From the NCBI RefSeq assembly GCF_030167925.1, contig NZ_JASKUT010000001.1:3038001-3102000 (forward strand): 64,000 nt of DNA, in the 5' to 3' direction. Position numbers and translations under genes: made by a program. The stretch's first letter is position 1. Every line of letters begins with the position of its first letter. Below, in pieces: positions 52,101-61,717 of the stretch. The notes under the pieces are model-generated. The model worked only from the letters and a program-made list of their open reading frames with translations, had not been told where the DNA came from and did no database searches. The DNA comes from Paenibacillus silviterrae. GTDB taxonomy: Bacteria > Bacillota > Bacilli > Paenibacillales > NBRC-103111.

Positions 52101-52934
52101 CTAGCCCTTAACGGCTCCAATGGTGATACCCTGCAGGAAGTACTTCTGCAAAGCGAAGAACAAAATAATCATCGGCAGCGCGCCGATCGTCGCACCGGCC
52201 ATAATCGCGCCGTAATCTGTAGATTCTGCGAAACGGAAGCTGGCGAGACCGACTTGAATGGTCCGCATCTCATTGCTTCGCGTTACTAGCAAAGGCCAGA
52301 AGAAATCGTTCCAATGCGCCACGAATGTGAAGATCGCAAGCACCGCCAAACCGGGCTTGGCCATAGGCAGAATGATTTTATAAAAAATACCGAACTCACT
52401 GCAAGCATCGATTCTCGCTGCATGAATGAGAGACGTCGGCAGCGTGGACATGTACTGCTTCATTAAGAAGATGTTCCCTACTCCAACCAGTGCCGGCAAA
52501 ATCATCGCCGTATACGTATCGCCCAGGTTAAACGTGTTGATGACGAGCACGTACAGCGGGATCAAGGTTACCTGAGACGGGATCATCATGGTGCTGAGAA
52601 GCACCCAGAAGATCGACTTGTTGCCCGGAAATTTCAGCTTCGCGAAGGCGTAGCCTGCCAGGGAGGCGAAGAATACGTTCGTCAGCGTCAATACCGCGGA
52701 TACGAACAAGGAGTTGAACAGCCAGCGAAGCGCGGCGGTTTTGCCGAAGAAGCGCTCGTATGGAGCCACCGACCATTTTTCCGGAATCATCTGCGGCTTG
52801 AAGGACGCTGCCGCCAGCGAATCCTGGAAGGATCCGATGAACATCCAGTACAGAGGGATCACCGTGATGAACGCCCAGAAGAGCAGCACAAGGACGGAGA
52901 TGCCGATAAACGTTTTTTTGCTAGTGCTTGTCAT
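52101..52934 (-). CDS. Carbohydrate ABC importer permease (MalG-like)
   Basis: 277 residues, six membrane segments. The EAA-loop appears as 'HAARIDACSEFGIFYKIILPMAKPGLA', the type II carbohydrate-importer (CUT1) signature for contacting the ATPase. The MalG family matches the length (about 275-280). It lies 15 bp after the MalF-like permease. With the divergent MurQ and MurNAc-kinase genes I infer import of MurNAc or GlcNAc-MurNAc compounds. Confidence 0.92.
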   Translation of the reverse strand: MTSTSKKTFIGISVLVLLFWAFITVIPLYWMFIGSFQDSLAAASFKPQMIPEKWSVAPYERFFGKTAALRWLFNSLFVSAVLTLTNVFFASLAGYAFAKLKFPGNKSIFWVLLSTMMIPSQVTLIPLYVLVINTFNLGDTYTAMILPALVGVGNIFLMKQYMSTLPTSLIHAARIDACSEFGIFYKIILPMAKPGLAVLAIFTFVAHWNDFFWPLLVTRSNEMRTIQVGLASFRFAESTDYGAIMAGATIGALPMIILFFALQKYFLQGITIGAVKG

Positions 52935-52949
52935 GAACGGATCCCCCCT

Positions 52950-53867
52950 TTAGTACTCGATGTCCGTCGAGAAGTATTTGAATTGAATAATGGAAATGAT
53001 GATAATGACAGCCGCCAGAACGAACGATTGCGCGGAAGCCAGACCGAATTCGTAGAAGACGAACGCCGTTTCGTAAATCAGATAAGCGATGGTCGTCGTG
53101 GCAAAGTTCGGACCGCCCTGTGTCATCAAATACACGCTGATAAACACCTGGAACGACATGATCACACCCGTAACGAGAAGATACAGTGTCGTCGGCTTCA
53201 GCAGCGGCCAAGTGATTTTGCTGAACTGCGTCCATGCGCTGGCATGATCGATATCCGCCGCCTCATACAAGGACTTCGGAATTCCGCCCATCGCCGCGAG
53301 GTATAGAATAATGCCGCTCCCGTGCGAACCCAGATACGTCATCAGCATCAGCGAGAATAAAGCCGTGCTGGACTGTCCCAGCCAAATGACCGGCTCAAGA
53401 CCGAACAGACCGAGCACCCGGTTGAACAAGCCGCCGGACGTCGGATCGAACATGGCCAGCCACACGAGGGACAGCGTAACGCCGGAGGCCACGGAGGGCA
53501 GGTACAGCGCCGCTTTGAAGAAGGTTTGCCACTTTGTTTTCATCTGATAAATCAGATAAGCCAGCACGAAGGTAATGATAATATTGACCGGTACGGTAAA
53601 AAGCGTAAATACGGCCGTATTTTTCATCGACTTCCAGAACACGTCGTCCGTGAACAGCCGGGAGTAATTGGCCCCGCCAACCCATTTGGACTTCATAATG
53701 CCGTATTCCTGAAAGCTCATAACGAACGCCGAAAGCACCGGGTACAGCGTGAAGAGGAGAAACAGAATCACCGGCACGGAAATAAAAAGATAGGCCCAGC
53801 CGTACTCCCGCCAAAATTGGGTGAACCGGCTCCGCGTTGGTGTCGATTGTGCGATTGATGGTTGCAT
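52950..53867 (-). CDS. Carbohydrate ABC importer permease (MalF-like)
   Basis: 305 residues, six membrane segments starting at about 26 ('YLFISVPVILFLLFTLYPVL'), with EAA-loop 'YEAADIDHASAWTQFSKITWPLLKPT'. CUT1-type partner of the MalG-like subunit. The gene is separated by 216 bp, including a terminator-like stem, from the upstream binding-protein gene, so it is probably made at a lower level than that protein. Confidence 0.92.
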   Translation of the reverse strand: MQPSIAQSTPTRSRFTQFWREYGWAYLFISVPVILFLLFTLYPVLSAFVMSFQEYGIMKSKWVGGANYSRLFTDDVFWKSMKNTAVFTLFTVPVNIIITFVLAYLIYQMKTKWQTFFKAALYLPSVASGVTLSLVWLAMFDPTSGGLFNRVLGLFGLEPVIWLGQSSTALFSLMLMTYLGSHGSGIILYLAAMGGIPKSLYEAADIDHASAWTQFSKITWPLLKPTTLYLLVTGVIMSFQVFISVYLMTQGGPNFATTTIAYLIYETAFVFYEFGLASAQSFVLAAVIIIISIIQFKYFSTDIEY

Positions 53868-53978
53868 GTAGGTCTTACCTCCTTAAACAAATCCCCCAAA
53901 AGTAGTTAAGTGAACTCCGAAGCTTTTGCGGGAGCACCCGTTGTTGGGAATGGCTAGGCTGCTGATAAAGGGTAAAAA

Positions 53979-54062
53979 GAAAGTACAAGCCGGGAAGCCC
54001 GGCCTTCCAGGCTGTCTCGATACCGAGCTGCTAACGCCGGACTGCTTCCCGTTTGTACTTTG
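53979..54062 (-). terminator. Partial terminator after the binding-protein gene
   Basis: AAAGTACAA (53980-53988) and CGGGAAGC (53991-53998) pair with GCTTCCCG (54044-54051) and TTGTACTTT (54053-54061). Minus-strand tail is CTTTCTTTTT. Likely lets only part of the transcripts continue to the permease genes. Confidence 0.8.
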
Positions 54063-54083
54063 CAGCGTTACTGTAAGTTCAAC

Positions 54084-55463
54084 TTACTGACCGAACATTT
54101 GCTTTCCTTTATTTTTGAAGTCATCAGCCGCTTGCTCCGCCTTCTTCTCGCCGGCGAGCACCGCTTGGAAGTTCGGTTTCACTACTTGCTCGTTGAACTG
54201 CTTCATCTTCGCAGCTTTGTCTACGTCCAGGTTCAGCTCTACTGGAGCAACCATGTTCTTCGCCATGATCTCAGCTGCAGCCAGGTTCGTCTTGCTAGCC
54301 TTGCCTTTGCCTTCGAATTCCTTCGCTTGCGACTTACGCACGAACGGCAGACACAGCTCGTTAGCGGAGTTACCGGCCTTGGCGCCGCTCAGCGCTTCCA
54401 TCACGAGGAACGTGTTCTTCGCGTGCTGCTCGCCCTTGTCATTCTTTTGCTTAAAGGCTACATAACCTTCGCCGCCCATGGTTGTTTTCGCAGGGTGGTC
54501 TTTATGATGAGGAACCGGCAGCAGGATGAATTCGATCTTCTCGCCCTTCACCTTGCCTGCGTCGATGTCCTTGTTGCGGTTTTGGATGATAACATCATAG
54601 TAAGGAATCGCCTTACTGATGATCGCCGCTTTGCTGTCGTAGAACATTTCCGTACGCTTCGCCGGCTGCAGCGCTGCGCTTTCCTTCGGCATGATGCCGT
54701 CCTTGATCATGTTCTCCATGAACTTGAGAGTATCCAGGATGCGGCCGTCGTTCCACTGGAACTTGCCGTCCTTGTCGAGTACATCCGGCATACCGGCATT
54801 GCGGGAGAGCATTTGAATGAAATCAAGGCTTGTGCCGTCCGTAACCAGGCCGTATTGCTGGGAGCCGTCAGGCAGCTTCTTAGTAAGCTTCTTCGCCGCA
54901 TCGTTAAACTCTTCCCAAGTCCAGCCCTTCTCCTGGATCTTCTTCCAGTCGATGCCCGCTTCCTCAAGAATGCGCTTGTTACCGCCCCATGCCCATTGGA
55001 ATTGGTAGATCGGCAGACCGTACTGCTTGCCTTGGATTTGTCCGAGCTCCAATGTGCCCGGCAGATAATCGTCCTTAATTTCCTTGGTCATGTACTTATC
55101 CAGCTGCAAAGCCAAACCCGTATTCACGTATTGGCCTGCAACGGAGTGGAAGTACAGATCCGGCGGGTCGCCTGCGTTCAAGGCAACGTCGAATTTCTTC
55201 GGACCTTCCGCCCAGGAGAGCATTTCGTATTCTACCTTAATATGTGGATTGGTTTTATTAAAATCGGCAATCAGCTGCTTTAAATCATCTTCATACGTGG
55301 CATGCACCGGGTAAGTCCAAACCTTAACGGTATCCGGCTTCTTGTCGTCAGCCGCAGGCGCTGCTCCTTTGTTGTCGGCAGGTGCAGGTGTGGAGCCGCC
55401 GCTGCAGGCTGTAAGCGCCATTGCGCCGGCAAGCATCATGGACATGATCTTTACTGATTTCAT
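54084..55463 (-). CDS. Sugar ABC transporter substrate-binding lipoprotein
   Basis: 459 residues from the ATG at 55463 (GGGGGA eight bases upstream; ATG codons further upstream are not supported). Lipobox 'MALTAC' (Cys 20) then Ser/Gly/Ala linker. Mature protein is a type 2 (family 1 extracellular) binding protein: 'VKVWTYPVHATYEDDLKQLIADFNKTNPHIKVEYEML' and 'GDPPDLYFHSVAGQYVNTGLALQLDKY' landmarks. It delivers the sugar to the two permeases. Ligand is not readable from sequence; the surrounding genes suggest MurNAc-containing saccharides. Confidence 0.93.
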   Translation of the reverse strand: MKSVKIMSMMLAGAMALTACSGGSTPAPADNKGAAPAADDKKPDTVKVWTYPVHATYEDDLKQLIADFNKTNPHIKVEYEMLSWAEGPKKFDVALNAGDPPDLYFHSVAGQYVNTGLALQLDKYMTKEIKDDYLPGTLELGQIQGKQYGLPIYQFQWAWGGNKRILEEAGIDWKKIQEKGWTWEEFNDAAKKLTKKLPDGSQQYGLVTDGTSLDFIQMLSRNAGMPDVLDKDGKFQWNDGRILDTLKFMENMIKDGIMPKESAALQPAKRTEMFYDSKAAIISKAIPYYDVIIQNRNKDIDAGKVKGEKIEFILLPVPHHKDHPAKTTMGGEGYVAFKQKNDKGEQHAKNTFLVMEALSGAKAGNSANELCLPFVRKSQAKEFEGKGKASKTNLAAAEIMAKNMVAPVELNLDVDKAAKMKQFNEQVVKPNFQAVLAGEKKAEQAADDFKNKGKQMFGQ

Positions 55464-55513
55464 TCGCTTCGTCCCCCATATGATCATAGTGTTGGTGCCT
55501 TGCATGACTTACC

Positions 55514-56368
55514 TTATCTGCTCAGGTCCTTAATGGCCGCCCGGCTTCTGTCCAAATACTCAACCGATTTGTCATAGTTGCGGCTCGCCACCCCAAGATA
55601 CAGAATATCAATGACATTCAGCTGGGTAATACGAGAGGCCATCGCACCGCTGCGAATTTCATTCTCTGTAGAAGAAATGCAGAGCGGAATGTCCGAATGT
55701 GCATGCAGTGAGGTCGTTCCGTACTTGGTGATGCTGATGGTTGTTGCTCCTTGCTCCTTAGCCGATCGGAGGGTGGCGATGACCTCGCGCGTCTCCCCGG
55801 AATACGATATTCCTACGGCAACATCCCTAGGTGTCAACGTCACGGCTGTCGTTAGCTGCACATGAGGATCGAAGAAGGCGAAACAGGTCTTATTGATGCG
55901 TAAAAACTTCTGCTGAGCGTCCTGCGCTATGAGGTTGGATGCCCCGACTCCGAAAAAGTAAATGCGAGCGGCCTGGTCCAGCGCCTCTACCGCTTCCTCC
56001 ACCTTCGCTGCATCCAAAATCTTGACCGTATCGCGAATCGACTGGATATTGTTCGCCGATACATTCTCGATGATGGTCGTGATGGAATCGTGCGGTTGAA
56101 TTTCCTGATACCCTTGCTTGCCCTGCGATGCTACCGTCTCTTGCAAGTCTCCCGCAATCTTCAGCTTCAGGTCGGGAAATCCCTTCAGCCCGAGTGACTT
56201 GCATAAGCGAACGATGGCCGCCTGACTTGCTCCGCTATACTCCGCCAGCTGTGAAACCGACAGCTCGACGGTCTGCTTCGGGTCGGTTAAAATATATTCC
56301 GCGACCTTCCGCTCCGAAGGGTTCAGCTGATTCATCGCTTCCCTGATCCGGACGAGCCCACCATTCAT
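55514..56368 (-). CDS. RpiR-family regulator (MurR-like)
   Basis: 284 residues from ATG 56368 (GGGGTGAGA upstream; the frame extends 16 codons further but overlaps the divergent region). N-terminal HTH_6 (1-77, 'LNPSERKVAEYILTDPKQTVELSVSQLAEYSGASQAAIVRLCKSLGLKGFPDL', landmarks SERKVAEYI and VRLCK.LG..GF.dlK) and a C-terminal SIS domain (about 125-265, 'IYFFGVGASNLIAQDAQQKF', 'GISYSGETREVI'). MurR proteins sense MurNAc-6-phosphate. Divergent from murK-murQ and upstream of the importer operon, so it probably controls both. Confidence 0.9.
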   Translation of the reverse strand: MNGGLVRIREAMNQLNPSERKVAEYILTDPKQTVELSVSQLAEYSGASQAAIVRLCKSLGLKGFPDLKLKIAGDLQETVASQGKQGYQEIQPHDSITTIIENVSANNIQSIRDTVKILDAAKVEEAVEALDQAARIYFFGVGASNLIAQDAQQKFLRINKTCFAFFDPHVQLTTAVTLTPRDVAVGISYSGETREVIATLRSAKEQGATTISITKYGTTSLHAHSDIPLCISSTENEIRSGAMASRITQLNVIDILYLGVASRNYDKSVEYLDRSRAAIKDLSR

Positions 56369-56462
56369 AAAGCATCTCACCCCGCTCTTCTCTCTATGTA
56401 TCCTGAAGCGATGCATAGGCTTTCATGGTATCGCTTCCAGACGAGATTCATTATAAATCCGC

Positions 56463-56505
56463 TGAAACAAAATTTCAATAGTTATTTTTACAATAAAATT
56501 TTATT
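56463..56505. promoter_or_regulatory. Candidate RpiR operators in the divergent region
   Basis: TGAAACAAAATTTCA (56463-56477, arms TGAAA/TTTCA around 5 bp) and the perfect 14-bp palindrome AATAAAATTTTATT (56492-56505) lie between the RpiR and sugar-kinase starts. The first has the spacing of operators used by SIS-type regulators; both are AT-rich, so chance palindromes are possible. Confidence 0.5.
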
Positions 56506-56566
56506 TTACATGGACAGGCTTTATCGTTTATACTCAAACTACAATTCCGGCAGGAAGGTGACCCTT

Positions 56567-57496
56567 GTGAAACGTTATATAGGTGTAGACGGCGGAGGGA
56601 CGAAGACCGAGCTAGTCATCACCGATGAAGCCGGTATCCAGCTGGGAAGCCTGATTGGGGGTTCAACGAATCCTCATTCGATGGGGTTCGAGGCAGCTGT
56701 TACCGAGCTGTCGGCATTATTGAAGCAAGCTGTCGAAGCTTATGGAGCGAAGGAAATGCGCTGGAGCATCGGACTCGGCATGGCCGGCGTCGGAACCCCC
56801 GAGGAGCAAGCCGCTATGTCGGCCGCTGTGACGGACGCTCTTCCAGGTCTTCTGGCGGAGGATGGCACAAAAGTACATGTTATGAATGATGCGGAAATTG
56901 CGCTGGCTTCGACGCTGGAACGAGAGCACGGCGTCCTGGTGATTTCGGGCACGGGCTCGATCGTCTTTGGCCGCACTCCCGATGGAATACAGTATCGCGT
57001 CGGCGGCTGGGGCCATTTGCTGGGGGATGAGGGCAGCGGTTATAAGGTTGGCCTCGATACGCTTCAGACGGTGATGCGCAGCTACGACGGCGTTCTTCCC
57101 GAAACCATGATGACGCAGCTGATTATTGACGCTTACGGCTTTTCTTCCATTACGGAGCTGAAAGGCTATATTTATCGACCTGAGGTAAAAAAGCTCGACA
57201 TCGCCGATTTCGCCAAATATGCCATTATCGCCTCCAAATCAAACGATGAGCTGGCTGCCCAGTTAATTGAGCGCAACAGCTTGGAGCTCGCCGGGCATAC
57301 ATATACTCTCATCGGCAAGCATCCTTGGTTCACCCAAGCGGATCTGGTCCTTAGCGGCTCGATCTTCAGCCACAGCGAGCTGTTTCGGGATACGTTCCGG
57401 CAGCACCTGGCTTCCGCTTATCCGCACGTGCGCATTCACGAAGCGAAGCGTTCTCCCGCTTACGGCGCCGCCCGTTTGGCTAAGGCACGAGATTAG
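56567..57496 (+). CDS. MurNAc/GlcNAc kinase (BadF/BcrA-type, MurK-like)
   Basis: 309 residues from a GTG at 56567 with GGAAGGTGA nine bases upstream; the open frame continues 57 codons upstream into the regulatory region and is not real there. ASKHA-fold landmarks: 'YIGVDGGGTKTELVI' (phosphate 1), 'GLGMAGVG', 'NDAEIAL', 'VISGTGSIVFG' and 'GGWGHLLGDEGSGY'. This matches bacterial N-acetylglucosamine/N-acetylmuramate kinases (MurK group), which make MurNAc-6-P for MurQ. It lies 36 bp upstream of murQ. Confidence 0.88.
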   Translation: MKRYIGVDGGGTKTELVITDEAGIQLGSLIGGSTNPHSMGFEAAVTELSALLKQAVEAYGAKEMRWSIGLGMAGVGTPEEQAAMSAAVTDALPGLLAEDGTKVHVMNDAEIALASTLEREHGVLVISGTGSIVFGRTPDGIQYRVGGWGHLLGDEGSGYKVGLDTLQTVMRSYDGVLPETMMTQLIIDAYGFSSITELKGYIYRPEVKKLDIADFAKYAIIASKSNDELAAQLIERNSLELAGHTYTLIGKHPWFTQADLVLSGSIFSHSELFRDTFRQHLASAYPHVRIHEAKRSPAYGAARLAKARD

Positions 57497-57532
57497 AGAA
57501 ATAGAGACTAGACAGAAGAAGGAGCCGACTCC

Positions 57533-58447
<915 letters not shown>

Positions 58448-58454
58448 GTATTGG

Positions 58455-58502
58455 AAGGGCTGGTCACGTGATCCGGAAGGATCTAGCGGCCAGCCCTTTT
58501 TG
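58455..58502 (+). terminator. Intrinsic terminator of murQ
   Basis: AAGGGCTGG (58455-58463) pairs with CCAGCCCTT (58490-58498), followed by TTTT. It ends the murK-murQ unit before the repeat array. Confidence 0.88.
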
Positions 58503-58533
58503 CTGGCACATCCGTACCGCTAAATTCAGGTCC

Positions 58534-59000
58534 CGCTCACAAACTCTACCTCTACGCCGAATGTAATCGCACTTTTGCCACTATTCATGCCATCCTATCC
58601 TCCTCAGCCCTTTGCAATCGCACTTTTGCAATTGCACGAACGTTTTCCTCACAAACTCTACCTCCACACCGAACGTAATCGCACTTTTGCCACTATTCAT
58701 GCCACCCCATCCTCCTCAGCCCTCTACAATCACATTTCTGCAATTGCACGAACGTTTTCCTCACAAACTCTATCTCGACACCGAGCGTAATCGCACTTTT
58801 GACACTATTCATGCCATCCTATCCTTCTCTGGAGCCCTCTGCAATAGCATTTTTGCAATTGCACGAACGTTTTCCTCGCGAATTCCCCCTCTACATCGAG
58901 CGTAATCGCACTTTTGACACTATTCATGCCATCCTATCCCACTCAGCCCTCTGCAAGCGCACATTTGCAATTGCACGAACGCTTCCATCGCCAAGCCGCA
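58534..59000. repeat. 112-bp tandem repeat array, locus 2
   Basis: Units begin at 58562, 58674, 58786 and 58901 (periods 112, 112 and 115 bp), with partial ends on both sides. Each unit has two related halves at offset 0 (CGTAATCGCACTTTTGCCAC) and 51 (TGCAATCGCACTTTTGCAAT), the same 51+61 design as the 36959 array, with about the first 33 bp of the unit alignable between loci. It also lies in a convergent intergenic gap (murQ and rsgA). Open plus-strand frames through it lack ribosome sites. Confidence 0.92.
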
Positions 59001-59007
59001 CGCCCAA

Positions 59008-59039
59008 ACAAAAAAAACGAGACCCCCTAAGAGGTCCCG
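59008..59039 (-). terminator. Intrinsic terminator of rsgA
   Basis: CGAGACC (59018-59024) pairs with GGTCCCG (59033-59039) and the minus strand ends in eight or more T (59017-59010). It is 6 bp past the rsgA stop. Confidence 0.82.
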
Positions 59040-59044
59040 CCCAC

Positions 59045-60118
59045 TTATCTATGCTTCGGTCGCATCTGCTTGTGAAGCTGTTTCATCTGGGTCTTATACT
59101 CCCTCGCCGCCCGTTCGCTCACCTTGCGCTCCGCATAGGCAGCTTCCCGCTCCAGCTTCCGGTAATGCTCAAGTCGGCTCTCCGGGAGCGTCCCTTCCCG
59201 AATCGCCTGCTTCACGGCACAGCCCGGCTCCGCCTCATGAGTACAGTCCCCGAAGCGGCAGCCGTCGGCAAGCTCGGCAATATCCGCGAACGCTTCCTTC
59301 AGCCCCTCGCCTTCCAGCAGCTGCAGCTCGCGCATTCCCGGGGTATCGATCACAATGCCGCCCCCAGGCACTAGGAAAAGCTCCCGATGCGTCGTGGTAT
59401 GCCGGCCTTTGCCATCCCCTTTGCGAACGCCCTGCGTGTCCTGCTTCTCTTCGCCAAGCAGTCTATTGATCAGCGTAGACTTTCCGATGCCGGAGGAGCC
59501 AAGGAACACTGCTGTTACCCCCGTGCCGACCCGCTCCCTAACCGCATGGAGCCCCTCGCCTGTCACCGAGCTAACGGCTATAACCTCCGCACCGACCGCG
59601 GCCCGCTCCGCTTCGCTTATCCGCTCCTCGGCCAGCTCGCCGGCCTGATCCGCTTTCGTGAGGACGACGAGCGGCATCGCGCCGCTATTCCAAGCCAGCA
59701 GCATATAGCGCTCCAGCCGGTTACGATTAAAATCATGATCGAGCGCCATACACACCATGACCACGTCGGCATTGGCGGCAACGATCTGCTCCTCCGTTTG
59801 CGCTCCCGCTACCTTCCTGACAAAAGCACTTTTGCGCTCCAGCACGGCATGAATGACGCCTTCGCCTTGTTCCTCCGTCTCTCTGTCAAGGATGACCCAA
59901 TCCCCCACCGCCGGGAAGTCCGCTCGTCCTGTCGCTTCGTGCATCATCTTGCCGCTGACCCTCGCCAGGAGCGTCGCTTGCGCCGTCATTACCCGGTATA
60001 GCCCTTGAAACTCCGCAATCACCCTGGCAGGATAGCCCGGAAGGCCCTTGGATTCCCTTTGCTCCTCCCACGCCCGGTTCCAACCTATTTCTTGCAACTG
60101 AATATGCTTTTCTCTCAA
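59045..60118 (-). CDS. rsgA: Small-subunit ribosome-assembly GTPase RsgA
   Basis: About 357 residues. Circularly permuted GTPase: N-terminal OB-fold, then G4 'LTKAD', G5 region 'VSSVTGEGL', G1 'GSSGIGKSTLINRL', G2/G3 'TTTHRELFLVPGGGIVIDTPGMRE', and a Zn-binding tail 'GCRFGDCTHEAEPGCAV' (Cys-x4-Cys-x-His pattern). It assists 30S maturation. Start is best as TTG at 60118, seven to eight bases after GGAGGG; the ATG at 60133 overlaps that ribosome site and the ATG at 60151 precedes it. This is the longer, Bacillales-second-type (YjeQ/YloQ-like) form; no ppGpp-specific feature is visible. Confidence 0.93.
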   Translation of the reverse strand: MREKHIQLQEIGWNRAWEEQRESKGLPGYPARVIAEFQGLYRVMTAQATLLARVSGKMMHEATGRADFPAVGDWVILDRETEEQGEGVIHAVLERKSAFVRKVAGAQTEEQIVAANADVVMVCMALDHDFNRNRLERYMLLAWNSGAMPLVVLTKADQAGELAEERISEAERAAVGAEVIAVSSVTGEGLHAVRERVGTGVTAVFLGSSGIGKSTLINRLLGEEKQDTQGVRKGDGKGRHTTTHRELFLVPGGGIVIDTPGMRELQLLEGEGLKEAFADIAELADGCRFGDCTHEAEPGCAVKQAIREGTLPESRLEHYRKLEREAAYAERKVSERAAREYKTQMKQLHKQMRPKHR

Positions 60119-60151
60119 TGTAGTACCCTCCATAGGTTCATATGAGGGCAT

Positions 60152-60190
60152 AAAAATGCCCTGAAGTCTTCGATCGAAGCGCTCCAGGGC
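60152..60190 (-). terminator. Terminator between small ORF and rsgA
   Basis: GCCCTGAAG (60158-60166) pairs with CTCCAGGGC (60182-60190) with one wobble; inner CTTCGATCGAAG pairs too. Minus-strand tail is ATTTTTATG (five T at 60156-60152). It lies 40 bp upstream of the rsgA start, so it may be either the end of the MFS unit or an attenuator of rsgA. Confidence 0.7.
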
Positions 60191-60196
60191 TCATCC

Positions 60197-60253
60197 TTAC
60201 TTTTCCGTCCCTGGAGTGAGGCTAGTAACCATTCCGGCTTGAACGAACCTCAT
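60197..60253 (-). CDS. Possible 18-codon leader peptide upstream of rsgA
   Basis: ATG at 60253 after AGGAGTGAGG; encodes MRFVQAGMVTSLTPGTEK and stops (TAA, 60199-60197) seven bases before the terminator stem. It has a genuine-looking ribosome site but no recognised family. Could be a leader peptide coupled to the terminator, or a chance ORF. Confidence 0.4.
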   Translation of the reverse strand: MRFVQAGMVTSLTPGTEK

Positions 60254-60328
60254 AACACCTCACTCCTTTCACTCATGATACGTTTATTGTACCCCCTGCC
60301 ACCTTTTTCTAACAGGGAGAAAATCACT

Positions 60329-61522
60329 TTATACATTCTTTCCCACTGCCGAAGCCTTGGGGAATCGGGATGCCCAGCCTATCAAAAGCAGTAATAAAGC
60401 TGAGAACATCACCGGCACCAGCAGGGTTTGCTCTACCGTGAAGCGGTCCATGCTCCATCCGGTAAGCAGCGGCAGCAGTGCGCCGCCAACCCCGCCGGAG
60501 GCAATTAACAGGCTGGTGATTCGTTCCTCCCTTCCAGGAAAAAATCCATTTGCATAAATCAGTAAAATCGCAAACATGCCGGATAGCATTAGCCCTATCA
60601 ACAAAACCAAGGCGAAGCTTCCCCACAGACCGGTATTCATGGCAAAAGCCCCTAACAGAAGCGTTGCCCCCGCAATGCTCCAGAGCAAGTATCTGGGAGT
60701 CCCGACCCTCTCTACCACATTCGCTGCAAAGAGCCTTCCGATTGCCATGGCTCCCCAGAAGCAAGTCGCGCTAAGTGCCCCAATCTCCGGCTTGACGTGC
60801 AGTGTCTCGATAAACATCGACGGCAGAAAATTGGCGATGCTCATCTCTGTACCTACGTACACAAGGAAGATGAGCAAGAAAACACCCAGATATAACGCAG
60901 GAGCACCTTTCGACGGTTGGGGCGAAACAGCCTCTGTGCCCCCGTTCCCTCCCTCTGTCCGGCTCATGAGCGAAGACATGCTGCCGAGAGGCAGGAACAG
61001 CCACATCAGCAGCAGGGCCGCTGATGACGATGCCAGCATGATGAAGGCGCCGCGCCACATGCCAAGAGCGATCATGAGCGACGAAATGAGCGGCATGACG
61101 AGCGCCCCTACACCGAAGAACACCTCAAGCCGGGTCATTACTTTGGTTTTGCGCTGCTCCTCCAAATACTGAATGACCAATGCGCCGATCACCGTCTCCA
61201 CCATACCGAAGCCGAAGCCTGCCAGCGGGGCAACCGTCATGACGATAGTCCATGGTGGCAGCAGTGCAAAAACCAGTTCTGCAGCCGTTAAGCAGGTTAG
61301 TGAGAGCAGCAGCGCTCCCCTTTTGCCCAACCGGGCCGACCACCAAGGACCGGAAAGCACCCCTACCAGAAAGCCGGCGAATTGTAAGGCGATGAGCTGT
61401 CCCCCGGAGCTATAATCTACAGCATAATAGCTCAGCATTTCTGGCAGCAAAGAGCCCACGATGACATGCGCCAATCCGATTAATAAATAAGAGCCGTAGC
61501 CACACCATAAGAAAGTTTTCAT
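60329..61522 (-). CDS. Major facilitator superfamily transporter
   Basis: 397 residues, 12 membrane segments with the central loop at about 195-215 (rich in Ser/Gly/Glu). N-half motif A-like 'GPWWSARLGKRGALLLSLTCLTAAELVFAL' (landmark G-x-x-S-x-x-L-G-x-R), and 'GAVGG.LLPLLTGW'-type C-half. It resembles fucose/glucose-like or FHS-type facilitators, but the substrate is not readable. Downstream interval carries the small ORF and rsgA. Confidence 0.88.
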   Translation of the reverse strand: MKTFLWCGYGSYLLIGLAHVIVGSLLPEMLSYYAVDYSSGGQLIALQFAGFLVGVLSGPWWSARLGKRGALLLSLTCLTAAELVFALLPPWTIVMTVAPLAGFGFGMVETVIGALVIQYLEEQRKTKVMTRLEVFFGVGALVMPLISSLMIALGMWRGAFIMLASSSAALLLMWLFLPLGSMSSLMSRTEGGNGGTEAVSPQPSKGAPALYLGVFLLIFLVYVGTEMSIANFLPSMFIETLHVKPEIGALSATCFWGAMAIGRLFAANVVERVGTPRYLLWSIAGATLLLGAFAMNTGLWGSFALVLLIGLMLSGMFAILLIYANGFFPGREERITSLLIASGGVGGALLPLLTGWSMDRFTVEQTLLVPVMFSALLLLLIGWASRFPKASAVGKNV

Positions 61523-61670
61523 TTAATTTCTCCTACCTGTCAACACTTAGTGAAACTAGATTTCAGTAATCCTGTACATATTTTCCTATTGTATCAAAAC
61601 GGCTTTTCACAGGAAATAAGAAAAGCATTTTTTGCAGCACATCCTGTAGAAGTATCTTCTTGCCTCTAAG

Positions 61671-61704
61671 AAAAAACGCACTTGCAGCAACTCCTGCAAG
61701 CGCG
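61671..61704 (-). terminator. Intrinsic terminator of the 61718 gene
   Basis: CGCACTTGCAG (61677-61687) pairs with CTGCAAGCGCG (61694-61704), one wobble/mismatch; minus-strand tail is six T. It starts 14 bp past the stop. Confidence 0.8.
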
Positions 61705-61717
61705 CTTTTATACCAGC

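Noticed and set aside
54060..55283. 407-codon plus-strand frame opposite the substrate-binding protein
   Set aside because: Antisense shadow; opposite strand has lipobox and binding-protein motifs.
60275..60292. GATACGTTTATTGTACC upstream of the rsgA leader
   Set aside because: Arm spacing is wrong and the right arm is not GTATC; not counted as an operator.
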